Positions 10,233 through 22,091 of a DNA stretch of 64,000 nt are shown piece after piece (position 1 is the stretch's first letter; each line of letters opens with the position of its first letter). The DNA comes from Plotosus lineatus. Its lineage: Eukaryota; Chordata; Actinopteri; Siluriformes; Plotosidae. The stretch lies in NCBI GenBank assembly GCA_024760905.1, contig CM045745.1, positions 20,387,282-20,451,281 of the forward strand, read 5' to 3'. Position numbers and translations under genes: made by a program. Below the pieces are notes generated by a model. It was given only the letters and a program-made list of their open reading frames with translations. It made no database searches and was not told where the DNA came from.

Positions 10233-12051
10233 CTGTTTTCTGCTTTATCATATGGAAGGAAATTCAGCAATTCAATATCACTTAAAGTTCAGTGTTTGGA
10301 ATAGGCAGGTGCTGCATCGTGTTATTATAGGTCACACTTTTTAATAGGCCATTTTGGACAGGAATAAACAGGATGTGTTAAAGAGCATAGCACATTAATA
10401 AGCCTAATACTATCCAAGATAAAATATCAGTGTAAGTGTGTAAACAATAATAAGCAAGGTCAGAGGAAAGTTAAAATAAATGCATATATCCTCACCATGG
10501 ATCCCCACACCCGGGGATTTGCTTGGTCTCAATCTCTATTTACATTGCTTGATTTTTTGCATTGATATTGTGCTCTCTCAAGACTTTCCTTTCCTCCTAA
10601 ATCTAATCTCTTTCAGTCCATCTATAAATTGTTCTGCACAATACACTACTTATCTCACACAGCTTCTTTTTCTGTCTGCCCTTTGGGTAATATGTGAAGC
10701 AATTTAACATTTCCTAAGACAACAACACACTGCCTCCTCTCCTCTTTTCCTCTGCTCCCTCACTTTCCTTTATCTCTCGCTTGCTTTTATTATTCTCTCT
10801 TCTACTGTCCTTTTTTACTTTCTCTTGGCTTTTAAATCTTTCTCTAAGTCACTTAGAGTGACCAGTTTAAGCAACGTTTGTCCACGTCTTCCTTGCCTCT
10901 CGATCCGTACTGCCAAAACAATAAAACACACCCCCTTTCCTTTGACTCCTCCTCTGTCCTTTTCATTAGTCATAATTCCCCCCTTTAGTGTTTTCAGATG
11001 CTAGACATGAACCAGAGGGAAATAAAGTGTGGTAATCCCAGTGTAATTAACAATATTATGCATTATTTAGACTGGGAATATCTGGCAATTACACAAAGCA
11101 CACTTTTGGGGTGCATGTGTATCCCAAGCCAAGTTCTTAATGTAGTGTCCTGCCAGGCAGTCAGAGTCAGTACATCTTTCTACACTTAGCAATCCCCAAG
11201 CCAGCATTTGCCACCATACACTTCCTTCTATGTTGGAAATCACTGCAGTCAGTGTAAGACTGCACTTAGTATCTTTTGCAACTCGACGGTAGCATTATCC
11301 CATTGCACACATACGAACGCACGCACGCGCACACGTACAAAACTATCCCTCCAGGCTCAGATTGTCCTCAAGCACAGCCAGTCACAACACTGTTTGACAG
11401 AAAGCTGTTTTACGCACTTCTACAGTGGAAAGAATATATTTGTATGACCTCTGTAGGCTCATATAAACTGTAGTGATTTTGTGTACATGCTGTAGGGAAC
11501 AAAAGAGACTCCTGGGTAAAGGGGAGTAGTGTGATGGAAAGTAAACGAGTGCCGTGCAAATCTGGTTGCTGCTTTTCAATTACAGTGCTATTTCACCAGT
11601 GTTTTTCTGCAGTGCCATGTGACTACTGTGGGCTCACTATCTCCTGTGCATTAAATCCTATTCACAAACACACACAGCTTTAATCTGTCTCTCAGATGTT
11701 TGGTTATGAAGATAACACACAAGACCAAATATAAAAGCTGGAAAAAATGACATCTCCACGAGAAAATGATGGTTAAGTGCTAGAAGATATATTGTAGAAG
11801 ATATATCAGTTACTCAATAGAAGATATCAAGTGGAATTTGAGTGGTGTATCTCCCATTGTTAACATTAGCTGGATCTTATCAGAGCCAGATTGATATTTA
11901 TGTTGATGAGATGTTCAAGTTCAGAGTAAAAAGAAATTTTAATGGGACTTCTGGGTCAAGTGAATCTGTGCAGAAGAATTCGCTAGAGCATCCAAACAAT
12001 TTGTATCAAATGTATTAACCTCTGCTCTGGTTCTGCACCAGGCAACGTTTT
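10233..12051. other. Unclassified, probably intronic DNA
   Basis: No gene or transposon is recognised. CT-rich stretches occur near 10740-10900 and a short (CG/CA)n tract near 11310-11340. Confidence 0.45.
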
Positions 12052-12385
12052 CCATTCATTTTATGAACTGCTTAATCCTAATTAGGGTCACGGGGAGGCC
12101 GGTGCCCATCTCAGCTGACTCTGGGCGAGGGTAAAGTACACCCCGGGGGCAGCTCACCAGGTCATTGCAGGGCAGAAACACGCTGACGGCTATGCAGCTA
12201 CTCTTGATGAAAGTCAGCAATTGTGCTTTTATATGAACCTCACCACAGACAGTGAGAGACATGGCCGGCCCTTGATAACCCGGGTTGCTGCACTGGAAGG
12301 ACAGCAGTGACAACCGCTGACAGTGGAACTTGAACCTGCAACCTTGGGATCAGTAATCCAGCACCATACCACTGGGCCAACTCAA
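12052..12385 (-). mobile_element. SINE-C head with SINE-B-type tail
   Basis: Read on the minus strand, a decayed tRNA-like head with B-box-like sequence (GCAGGTTCAAGTTCC) is followed by the SINE-C body (GACATGG, TCAGCAATTG). It ends in the tail shared with SINE-B (CCTAATTAGG, TTAAGCAGTTCATAAAATG). It is the same mosaic as 53044-53391. Confidence 0.75.
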
Positions 12386-12433
12386 CAATCATAGATTTCC
12401 TTTGTTCTATCTGTGTAAATGAATCCTCAAGTA

Positions 12434-14287
12434 TACAGGCATATGAAAAAGAAAATGTAATTAAATTCAATTATTTTTCTAATCGAATTCAATTGTTTTC
12501 GAAAATAATTAAAAGCATAACAAAAAAAAGCTGGTCTTTGCCAAGTATTAAAACCAGATAAGACAAAATATAAAAACAAAAAACAAAACAGGAGATATTT
12601 CACAGTGCCATTATTTATTTCAGAAAAAATAAGGCAAAATGCAGAAGAATTAAAAATGAAGTACACCCTGCTTCCAGAGTAATCAAGAAGGTAAATGGCA
12701 GCCAGGTGTTTCTGACCAAATGTACTTGATTAACTGATCATTCCCGAGCTTAACGATTTCAAAAATAAGCAGAATTTTTGGCAGTTTGCTTGTATGAAGC
12801 ATTCATCTGTGTCAACACAATACCAATGATAAAAGAAATCAGCAGTGATTTTTAGAGAAGCAGTTGTTACTGCCCATCAATCTGAGAAACATTATTAAGG
12901 AAATTTCCAAACAAAACTCCATAATTTTTTAGATAAAAAAATTATTCACAAGTGGAAAACATCAAAAACATCTTCCCAGGAGTGTGTGTGTAGCAAAAAG
13001 ACTTCACCCAGTCAGACTGCAATCCTTATATAAATTGCAAAAATACAAGAGTTACATATAGAACTGTACAGGCCACTGTTAGCAGGATAAATGTTAAGGT
13101 TAATGACCATACAATTAGAAAAAGAATGAACAAGTATGGCTTATTTGGAAAGGTTGCCATGGAGAGCCTCTTCTCTCTAAAAAGAAAAGGTCAATACGGG
13201 TTGGATTTGCAGAGTTCCATCTGAGCAATTCATATGATTTCTACAGCAACATCCTTTGAAGAAACAAAGACCAAAGTGGAGATGTTCAGCCTAATGCACC
13301 AAGCACAGCATATCAGTGCAAACACCAAACATCAAGCAGTGAACTTGTTTTGAAGTCACTGGACCTGAGCATTTTGCAGTCATTCAGTCAGCCATGAATG
13401 CCAATATATATACCAAAATAATTCCCAAATAGGAGACCATCTTTCTAACAGCAATGTCTTGGCCACAATTGAGTTAAACGACAGGACAATTGATCCACAG
13501 GAGACCAGCAAGTACAAAACAGAATGGCTGAAGAAGAATAAGAAAAAAAAAAGAATCGAGGTCTCGCAATAGCCAAGTTAAAGTCGAGACCTCAACCTGA
13601 GTGAAAGGCTATAAACCACAGGTGTCAAACACAGGCCACAAAGAGCCACATGGCTGCAGGTTTTTGTTTCAACCGAGCATCAGCACACCTGACTTGGACT
13701 CATTTACACAACTGATCTGAGTCTTCAAGCAGTTGATTGGTCAATCTCAGCACACAGATTGACCAATCAACTGCCTGAAGACTCAAAGCCGTTTTTAAAA
13801 TGAGCAAAGTCATGTGTACTGCTGCTTGAGTGAAACAAAAACCTGCAGCCACGTGGCCCTTTGTGGCCTGAGTTTGACACCCCTGTATATACCATAAGAA
13901 AGCTGTGTATTAAAAAATGTTAACGAAAGGCATAACTAATTAATCAACTGAATCAGTGTCATGAAAAAAAAGTGGGTCACAATTCCTCCATGATGTGACA
14001 TTAACAAGATCAAACAGAGAATGATTATATGAAATTATGTTGCGAAAGCAATAAGCAAGCTTTTTTCAGTTATGGTGAGTACTGATTTTCCAAATATGGC
14101 TCGGCTCCTATATTCTAGCTTTTGAATTTTTTTTCAAATAAATTATGACATGGTGGAATTTGGTGCATGTCGTTGTTCACCGGAAGTTAGAGTTGCATCA
14201 TTTTAAACCCTGATAAATCCGTATGATTGTCTTGTAGCATAAAACCATAGAACTGAAAGAGGGTGGTACTTTTTTTTCGCAAGGCTA
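12434..14287 (+). mobile_element. Tc1-like transposon relic, interrupted by a hAT
   Basis: Transposase remnants read on the plus strand. About 13085-13200 gives VNDHTIRKRMNKYGLFGKVA (the second helix-turn-helix) and about 13520-13610 gives TEWLKKNK followed by SRDLNLSE, a decayed SPDLNPIE box. Stops and frameshifts are frequent. The right terminus (GAGGGTGGTACTTTTTTTTC) is a loose inverted match to the left (CAGGCATATGAAAAAGAAAA). A hAT element at 13619-13885 splits it near the end of the coding region. Confidence 0.7.
13619..13885. mobile_element. Short hAT-like foldback element
   Basis: The 267-bp element has ends CAGGTGTCAAACACAGGCC and the inverted form of CAGGGGTGTCAAACTCAGGCC. The interior is also largely self-complementary (GATTGGTCAATC facing GATTGACCAATC). 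The flanks TATAAACCA (13610-13618) and TATATACCA (13886-13894) look like a target duplication of hAT length. Confidence 0.85.
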
Positions 14288-14373
14288 TAGATGCATTCAA
14301 ACAAATTAAAGGAAAAAGCAATGCCTCTCTTTTATGCTGCTGAGACATTTTGCTAGCTTGGTTTGTGTCCTGA

Positions 14374-14444
14374 GCCCCAGTGGTCTAGTGGATAGGATCT
14401 GGCCTTCCAAGTCAGCCATTGTGGTTTCAAGTACCCTCTGGGGT
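14374..14444 (+). pseudogene. tRNA-Arg-like pseudogene or SINE head with Gly-type anticodon loop
   Basis: The 71-nt segment folds as a near-complete cloverleaf: acceptor GCCCCAG with CTGGGGT (six pairs plus one G-T), A box TGGTCTAGTGG (14381-14391), anticodon stem CTGGC/GTCAG around loop CTTCCAA, and B box GGTTTCAAGTACC (14423-14435). The body resembles tRNA-Arg(CCU), but the loop would read UCC (Gly). The T stem is weakened and no T-run terminator follows closely. A non-tRNA body continues to about 14560, so it may be the head of a SINE. Confidence 0.6.
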
Positions 14445-14565
14445 GACCTGCAAGAAGCACGGTGCAGTAGAAGTGTGCTGGGCGCAGAACCCAGAAGTTC
14501 AGGGATTGTGCTATCTACCTGGAATAGTGGTGGCTTTGTGATAGGGTGCTGGATTACTGATCCCA

Positions 14566-14904
14566 AGGCCAATTATTTGGGGAAAAAAACAACCCAAAAC
14601 CTCCCATCAAAACTACTTCCATTTTTGAGGTGCGCATCTGAGTGCGCGCGCGCGTCTGAGTGCGTGTGCGCGCACTCGTGTGTGTATTTATATTTTATTT
14701 ACATCTTATGCGTTATTTTTGAATGTTTAATTATTATTAGAAGCATTTATAGCATTGAATATGTCTTTATTAATATTACATACATACTAATATATACATG
14801 TATGTATACGTCAGTTGGGGGGGGGATTGATCCTACTTCGTGGAATTCGGTGTTTGCGGGGGGAATCTTGATCCCAATCAACCGCAGCAAGTGAGGGATC
14901 CCTG
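14566..14904 (+). mobile_element. TA-MITE-1, right two-thirds
   Basis: It begins at AGGCCAATTATTTGG and follows the complete copy to the terminal GTGAGGGATCCCTG, with TA at 14905-14906. The left terminus is absent. A (CG/TG)-rich patch occurs at 14640-14680. Confidence 0.8.
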
Positions 14905-15140
14905 TATAATGAATCTGCTTTGGTGGCACTTGATGGCCCACAATCATACTAAGACACTTTATCAGTCTTGCCTTTTGCATGTAATCTGTCTGTGTTTATC
15001 TTTTTATGTGTGATAAGGTAAGCTAGCATGCATGCCTTGTGGGTTTCTGCATTTTTATTGCATGTGTTTTTAAAAGCAAAATCTAAACTTCACTGTGTGA
15101 GTTAGACAGTAAGAAATTGAAAGTAAATAACCATCGACAT

Positions 15141-15806
15141 CAGGGGTCGGGAACCTTTTTGACTAAGAGAGCCAAAAAAAAGACATATTTTAAAATCTAA
15201 TCCTCTGAGATCCATATATATATATATATATACTGAATCCAACTAAATGCAACTAAATTGAAAAAGACCAACAATTTGAGAGTATAATAAGGGTCAATAT
15301 GGCACGACTCAGTGTTTATGTGACAGGAAGTGCGTCCCAAGTTTTGGCAATCAGCTAGTCTGTGGGTTGAAGTTTTTCCATGTCTGTCTATTCGTGTTTG
15401 CTTGCCAGCTGTGCTTGGCTTCGTGGAAATGAGCTCATCAAAAACGAGGGAAATTTACCTCTTTACTCAAAAACAACACGTGCAGTCTGTGGCTGTTGTT
15501 ATTATCCAATAAAATTAGAGTTTGAAGCTATCGGACCCGCCCGCATACTGGAGTACAGAAAGGATTGGCTCTCCGCTGCGTGCCACAGTGACGTGGTATT
15601 GAAAATATATGTAAAGATTTAAATATGCGAGATTTATTCATCTGTTTTTGTTTTATTTGATGGGTTTTTTTGTATTTTTATTTAAATGACAGTGAAATTA
15701 TGTATTCGTTATCCTGTTAAGAAAGGCCACCTGATTTATCTGAGAGCCAAATACAGTCAGCAAAAGAGCCACATCTGGCTCGCGAGCCATAGGTTCCCGA
15801 CCCCTG
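15141..15806. mobile_element. hAT-like non-autonomous element with 8-bp duplication
   Basis: The ends are CAGGGGTCGGGAACC and its inverted form, preceded by ATCGACAT (15133-15140) and followed by ATCTACAT (15807-15814), seven of eight matching. Both subterminal regions mention the same motif in inverted sense (GAGAGCCAAA and AGAGCCACA). No transposase frame is visible in its 666 bp. Confidence 0.88.
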
Positions 15807-15814
15807 ATCTACAT

Positions 15815-17982
15815 ATTCCACAATTTGCAGGGATTGGTCTTTTTTTTCTATAAAAGTGTTTTAGTGTGCTGGTCAATTTCCTTATTTTGGCATCGAAAGT
15901 GCTCCAATGCTACTGACAGGAGATGCAGGTCAGCAAAGACGAAGAAACCTGATTATTCACAATGCTCTCTTTAAACACTGTGTGCACTGCTGATACTTCT
16001 TTTGACATTTGAGACATTACATCAAGCGCAAAAAAAACAAAAAAACAAAACTTAACTCTGGCCTTGAATTGCTTTTTCATCCTTTTTAAAGTTGCCCGGA
16101 CTCAGAATTGTTCTACCCAGACTTTACTGGGTAAAAGTATCCCTGCCACCTTACAGCAAGTTTTAAATGTGTCCTTGTATACGCCGGATCACCGGTCTTA
16201 AACATAACTGACAACTTTCTGCAAAGCCTTATGCTTTTGCACGTTCTTATTCAAGAAAACGTTTCATCTTCCCATGATACGGTAAATTATATAAGCTCCA
16301 TTTACAAGCATATATTTAGCAGGCACTTTTTTAAAAAGTGACTAACAGGATTTGAAGCATGCATCTAAAGGCGTTGACAGTTATGCAAATTCTGCAAATT
16401 TTTAAAATATAACTGGCGAAAACAAGGAGCTGGTTTGGCGTATGAAAAACAGGATTAAAGCACGCACTTGTTCTGAAGAGTCTTCTAAGCACTGGTTTAT
16501 CTGCAAATTGTAGACTATTTTGAATGGGCATGATTTGCAGCAAGGTGTCGAGTCATACATGGAACCACGGGTGGCACGGCTCATTAATCATCTCAACAAT
16601 TCATTCACCTCTGATTACTCGATAATACTTTTTATTTTCTCTCATATTTAATGGTACAAGAAATTCTTCATCCGTGAAAAGAAAATTTTAAATGAGGAAA
16701 GGTCAGGTCAAGAACGTTCAAATGATGTGTTAAGAAACCACTTATGGCACTTACTCAGGCAAGACATTTCCCGCCCACCTCAAATCCAATTCTTTTATCA
16801 TTATTATAGCCCCCCCCCCCCCACCCCCCATAAGATATTCTGCTGGATACGGTGCACCAACACATAGTCACATATCATAGTCTTGACCGCATCTGATAAC
16901 CAGTGATCTCATGTGAAATGTATGTTATGGCTTTGTAAGAGGGGATCTCAAAACTACACATTAATTTCCTAAAGGTCACAGATAATTAATCACAGGGATA
17001 CCTCGTCATGTGAGCTATCCTCAGCTCTATTTCTGCACATCTCTCTTCCACTCTTCCACTTTCAACGCGCCCCACCCTCTCTCTCTCTCTCTCTCTCTCT
17101 GTATCTCTCTCTCTGTCACTCACACTCACTGCTGCTGCAGATAAAACTCTGACACCTGCCATCCATCAGTACCTTTGTGATTTTATGAGGGAAGGATAAG
17201 AATGGAAAGAGAGGCTGATTAATTAAAGGCATTGGAAGAAGGAGAGAGTGTATAAGGAAATGACAGATAAAGAAAAAAGACAAATAATAGGAATGGGAAA
17301 TCAGAAGGAGAGACTGAGCAAGATATGACTCATGAACATAACACAAAAAAGTAACACGCACAAAAAAAAGAGCATTTGTTATTTTTGAGCAAAAAGGAAA
17401 CAGCGTGATAATAAAGAACTGTGTACGACTGTGAATGTTTGTATATCCAGTAAATCACACACATACAGAGAGAGAGAGAGAGAGAGAGATTGGATTTGTG
17501 TCTGAAACATGTTAACCAAAACATGCCGTCATATTAGCATATTAAACACTCATGAGAGGCATCTCTTCTGATATTCTCCGGTTTTTCATGAACATCTCAA
17601 GACTTAAGCCGAATTTTCAAATTGGTGTCTTAGCAATGATAAGAAACACCAAATGCTATCATTTGGATTTTTTACTTTTCTTTAGTTTTGTTTTGCATCG
17701 TCCCTCTTTGATGTGAATTGTTATCCAGCAGAAGAATTAGAACCTCACCTGAAGTTTTGAACTGATTTTACGCTTTTACGAATGAAAGTCATCCAGCCGT
17801 GCACTACTTATCTACTCTAATATGCACCATAAACTCTAATTAGCCTGTGCAATTAGGACTAAAGGCAACAAAAAAACAGAAATAAAGCTTTTTCTATTTG
17901 CACTTAATGTGACATGAAATCGCGATTAAACGACAATGCAGACTATATTATGAGCAGTAATTGGTGTAATTTAGTGTAGGAT

Positions 17983-17984
<2 letters not shown>
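15815..17984. other. Unclassified DNA with simple repeats
   Basis: There is a C run at 16810-16822, a (CT)n tract at 17077-17100 and a (GA)n tract at 17468-17490. No exon or transposon is recognised. Confidence 0.45.
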
Positions 17985-18025
<41 letters not shown>

Positions 18026-18050
18026 GAGAGATAGAGAGAGAGAAATAGAC
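17985..18050. repeat. (CA)n (GA)n microsatellite
   Basis: About eighteen CA units are followed by an interrupted GA tract. Confidence 0.95.
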
Positions 18051-18151
18051 TAATGTCACATTTGATTGGTTAGTACTGTGCAGAAATACTGGACCTACAT
18101 TACCACACAGTGATGCTAGTATGTGACACAGCTGATTGAATCTTCTAACTC

Positions 18152-18152
<1 letters not shown>

Positions 18153-18211
<59 letters not shown>
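18153..18211. repeat. (TG)n microsatellite at a transposon end
   Basis: A perfect TG tract of nearly 60 bp runs directly into TTACACTGCTTGGCC, the left terminus of the adjoining DNA-transposon remnant. Confidence 0.95.
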
Positions 18212-18215
<4 letters not shown>

Positions 18216-18600
18216 ACTGCTTGGCCTAAAGAAGTGGCCCACTCTAGTTTTTTTGTTGAACCACCTTTATTTTTGATTACGGTCATGGCAGTATTGGTCC
18301 AATTGGTCATGTCAATAACCATAACCTTATTGAAAATTATTGGGATGTGATGGAGAAGATTGGGATGTGTGGAGTAGTTCAATTTTTCTCATCATCAATT
18401 CAAGATATATGTGAAAAATTAACTAAACTCTAGATGGAAATAAATGATGTATGTTGGCTAAGTTTGCTTGATAGTACCATGGTGATTTTGAACTGTAATC
18501 AAGGCTAAAGATGGTCTTAAAAAATAGACTGTGCCAGATAATTTTGGGATGAATTATCATTATTTATATTGATGTCACACATGAACATGGGCTGTGTGAA
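18212..18600 (+). mobile_element. DNA-transposon remnant, left end preserved
   Basis: The start TACACTGCTTGGCC and the following CCACTCTAG, GTTGAACCACCTTTATTTTTGATTACGG match, from memory, a widespread teleost element (consensus TACACTGCCTGGCC, then GGACCGCCTTTAGCTTTGATTACGG). I could not find the matching right end, so the extent is approximate. Confidence 0.55.
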
Positions 18601-19030
18601 AACCTTCTATATTGCTTCCAGTAATTAAGAGTTGCTCAGTAGTTTAGTTTACTGTGAATCACAGCATTACCAACCTCACAATCTCACTTACACATCGACA
18701 CACACTCAAAATTATTTTAAAAATGCATTCAAGCTCGGATTACTTAAATTATGTGATTTCTTGATGTATTTATGTATTATTGAATATACAGTATGGCATT
18801 ATTCAATGCACTGTGTTCATATCACATGGCATTTAGAGAGGGTAAAAATTGGTGTCATACTTGAGCAAAAGAAAATACACGAATTTAATTTCATGATGAA
18901 CCTGTTTTATTTCGTCAGAAGTTCTGAAATGTGTCCGATTAATTTGATTTCCTTACATTTATGGGTTTTTTTTTTCCATTTATGGGTTTGTTTTTTTTTA
19001 AATATTTCAGTAAGTTGCCTCCAAACACTA

Positions 19031-19124
19031 TATACACGAATCAGCCATACCATTAAAACAAATTTTGGGTGTATTTGGCTGCTTCACTGTCAGATGGTAT
19101 TAAAGTTATGGCTGATAGGTGTAT
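19031..19124. mobile_element. Very short Tc1-type MITE
   Basis: TACACGAATCAGCCATACC at the left and GTTATGGCTGATAGGTGTAT at the right are inverted repeats around a core of about 55 bp. This is a familiar short fish MITE with TA-rich flanks. Confidence 0.75.
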
Positions 19125-19239
19125 GTTCCTTCTTTAAGGTGTAACATAAGGGCTTTTAAGTACAGTACTTGTTATGGGTGTAATTGAATGTGAATGCGTC
19201 ATTCTGGTTCAATGTTTCCTAAAGTTGTACAAATACAGG

Positions 19240-19240
<1 letters not shown>

Positions 19241-19276
<36 letters not shown>
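19241..19276. repeat. (TG)n microsatellite at a transposon end
   Basis: A perfect TG tract replaces the first bases of the Tigger-like terminus and runs into GGCACCCTAACTTACGAG. Confidence 0.95.
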
Positions 19277-19278
<2 letters not shown>

Positions 19279-20409
19279 CACCCTAACTTACGAGTGTCTT
19301 TGTATTACAAATTTTCCATGATACGAGCCTCGATCCCACTGAAAATCTGCTCCATCCAACGAGCAAAATTTTGATTTACGAGCTCTGCTGGGTAAATGGC
19401 TTTTCTGGGCCAATTAGCCTTATATTCTTCTGAGTGTATTCCTCCACGCTCCGAGAACATCTTGTGCAGTGCGTCTCAATTATTTTCTGTGATGCCCCCT
19501 ATCGGGAGCATATAACTTCATATATAAATGATGTTTACTGCACTTCATATCATTTGTTCGGTGCTTTTCCCCAATATCATAGATGTGAGAGCACCACTGT
19601 CACCTAATGTAGAGGGTGCGCAATTACACTTTAAAAAAAAGTACGCTCACCTCTGTGCCAGAGGATTAACTCCATCACGTCACCATTTCTTTGGTTTGTC
19701 ACGCTCTCTAACTCTCTCACTCTAAAACTCTGTTTTCTACCCACTTCGGTTGAGGGGCGTGACTGAGCTGCTCAGACTGGATGCAGTTCATACCTGAATT
19801 CAGTCGTGTCATGCCTCACAACTATTGCAATACCTTTCTCTAGTGTGCATTTTTGAAAACATACAGTGCTGTATGTTTCAAGGAGAATGCATTTAAAGGT
19901 GTTCTTATATATGCTGTATAAAGTGTATATTTTATTATCAATAAATATCACAGTAAAAAAAATTCTTAACCATTACTACATTCTACTACATTAATACTGT
20001 ATTAATGAGTAAGACTTTCTATAGAATGTGTTTAAGAAGCACATTTTAGCGCATGTAATCGATACATAGTATTTTACTATCTGTTGATCATTTGCGCATG
20101 TAATATGATACATGGGGTGTTACTTCTGGGTACAGAACTCGTGGATTATCTTCATTCGCGGGAGGGGCCGGAACCAAACTCCCGCGAATAACGAGGGCCT
20201 ACTGTATTATTATTATTAATAAATATTTATTTGTTTTACGTGTTTATCTTTATACATGTCTGTGTCAGGTTATGAGTTTGGGAGGGGGTTGGAATGGATT
20301 AATTGGTTTTCTATTATTTCTTATGGGAATTTCTGTTTTATCTAACAAACCTTTTGACTAATGAGCTTGCCCTCGGAATGGATTACTTTCATAAACCAAG
20401 GTACCGTTG
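19277..20409. mobile_element. Tigger-like group B element with nested end of another
   Basis: The left portion (GGCACCCTAACTTACGAGTG, GATACGAGCCTCGATCC) is the inverted counterpart of the right end of 25327-26038. The right terminus AACCAAGGTACCGTTG is followed by TA at 20410-20411. Inside, a second terminus ending at about 20202 (inverted CAGTAGGCCCTCGTTATTCG, next to TA) belongs to a different Tigger-like family whose left end I could not locate. Confidence 0.75.
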
Positions 20410-20411
20410 TA

Positions 20412-20975
20412 TTTTTAATTACTCTCCAATGGTTATAGTGGGGCTTCACCTTATTAACTTTTGCATTCCAATACTTTTACTTCACCCTTAGGTTTAAAGC
20501 TAACTTTCCTCTGTGTCAAGTCAACACAATAACCTAGTAGCCTGATAAACTATAGTGCATTTAACTACAGCATTGTGGTGAGATGGACCACAACAACTGT
20601 GAGTGTGAAGGAAATCTTCTTAGCCTCTCTCTTCCATCTGTTAGAGGTTTTCCACACAAAAACAAAAAAAAATCATAAATCTATTCTTACAAGACTGTTT
20701 AAAAGTGTGAGTTGTATTACAGGCTGTAGTTTATTATAATGGGTTGCTTAGTCTTACTCTGTGGATTGAACAAACACGCTGACGTGTTTTTATTTGCTAA
20801 TATTGCTGAATAGAGACAAATTCATGCACTTCAGCAATGCTTATGGTGAGAATTGACTTTATTCATAATTAAATATTTATATAATTAATCACTGAAGGTT
20901 TTCAGCCCAGTGAATTTCTTTCAAAGCCACCTGTTCATGTTATTTTCTGTTTTATTTTTTTCTACATTGAATTAT
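20412..20975. other. Unclassified DNA
   Basis: It is AT-rich, with no recognised gene or repeat. Confidence 0.45.
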
Positions 20976-20987
20976 GGTACACACATT

Positions 20988-21399
20988 CTAGCGTAGGCCT
21001 CCGTCAGTCCCGAAGGACTATGGCTGCGCTCTGGCCAGTATCCCGACTGGTGATACTCCCCAGTGCACAGAGCCTGGGTAGGGAGTAATGAGGGACAGGC
21101 TGTTACCCAAGCAGCAAGTCCCCCTGTCTCGGCGCCACGGAAGGATCCAATGGAAAGGCAAGTGCCCGATCGACTGGGTTCCAGTGCCGCTGCAGGTGAG
21201 AAACTACGGTCAATTTAGAACGGCCAATTAACCTACAGTGCACGTCTTTGGATTATGGGGAAACCGGAGCACCCGGAGGAAACCCGCACAAGCACGGGGA
21301 GAACATGCAAACTCCACACAGAAACGCCCAGGCCGGGAATCGAACCCGGGCCTTCTTGCTGTGAGGCGGATGTGCTAACCACTACGCCACCGTGCCGCC
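20988..21399 (-). mobile_element. SINE-B head fused to a GC-rich hairpin tail, 12-bp target duplication
   Basis: On the minus strand, 21399-21196 is a well-preserved SINE-B head and body (GGTGGCGTAGTGGTTAGCAC; B box GGTTCGATTCCCGG). It is followed by about 200 bp of GC-rich sequence not shared with the other SINE-B copies. Near the end, AGTCC-TTCG-GGACT (21019-21006) forms a five-pair stem closed by a UUCG loop. GGTACACACATT flanks the whole unit at 20976-20987 and 21400-21411, so head and tail moved together. Confidence 0.85.
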
Positions 21400-21411
21400 G
21401 GTACACACATT

Positions 21412-21711
21412 GATTCTCTAATAAAAGCACTAAATCCTGCAATGATTGTGGCAGTACCTCCTGGAAAAGACATGCACTTTATGTGGAAGGGTAAATACTT
21501 CATACTGTATGAGCATCAATCCCACACTTACAGCAGAGAATTTACACAGAAGTATAAATTGGTCTTTCAGGTAACTGTTGATCCAAACCTAGGGTAATGC
21601 AAATTAAAAGTGTATAAATCAAATCCCTACAATGACACATAGGAGGTGGTCTAGAATTGATGCACAGCACTGGCATAATACCAGTGAGAGAAGCACGATA
21701 CAAATGAAAAA
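21412..21711. other. Unclassified DNA
   Basis: This is about 300 bp without recognisable features. Confidence 0.45.
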
Positions 21712-22089
21712 TTGGTAAATGCCACAGGAAAATGGGACAAAAACAAGGCCAGTTATGCAAAAAACAAAAACGCCTAAACAAAAGCAAAACAAAAAACAAT
21801 CCAAAATCTCCCATCCAAACTACTACATTTGCGTGCGTGTATGTATGCGTGTCGTCTTCTTCTCATGCAATACCATTGGTGTGTGTGTGTATTTATATTT
21901 TATTTACATCTTGTTATTTTTTTTAATGTATAATTGTTGTATAAGCATTTCTGGCATTGCATATGTATTTATTGATATTATATACACATATACATGTACG
22001 TATACGTCCGGGGGGATCCTACTTCACGGATTTTGATGATCGCTTGGCGATCTCGGTCCCTATTAACTGCGGAAAGTCAGGGATCCCTG
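21712..22089 (+). mobile_element. TA-MITE-1, left-truncated
   Basis: It starts near AAATGGGACAAAAACAAGG and runs to the terminal CAGGGATCCCTG with TA at 22090-22091. The interior order (A-rich tract, CATCTTGTTATT, ATTGATATTATATACAC, GGATCCTACTTCACGG) matches the other copies. Confidence 0.8.
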
Positions 22090-22091
22090 TA

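Noticed and set aside
14334..14894. 186-codon plus-strand open frame
   Set aside because: It is composed of the tRNA-like segment and TA-MITE-1 sequence; no protein family resemblance.
18632..19144. 170-codon plus-strand open frame
   Set aside because: It has low-complexity, hydrophobic AT-rich translation and overlaps a Tc1-type MITE. No homology is recognised.
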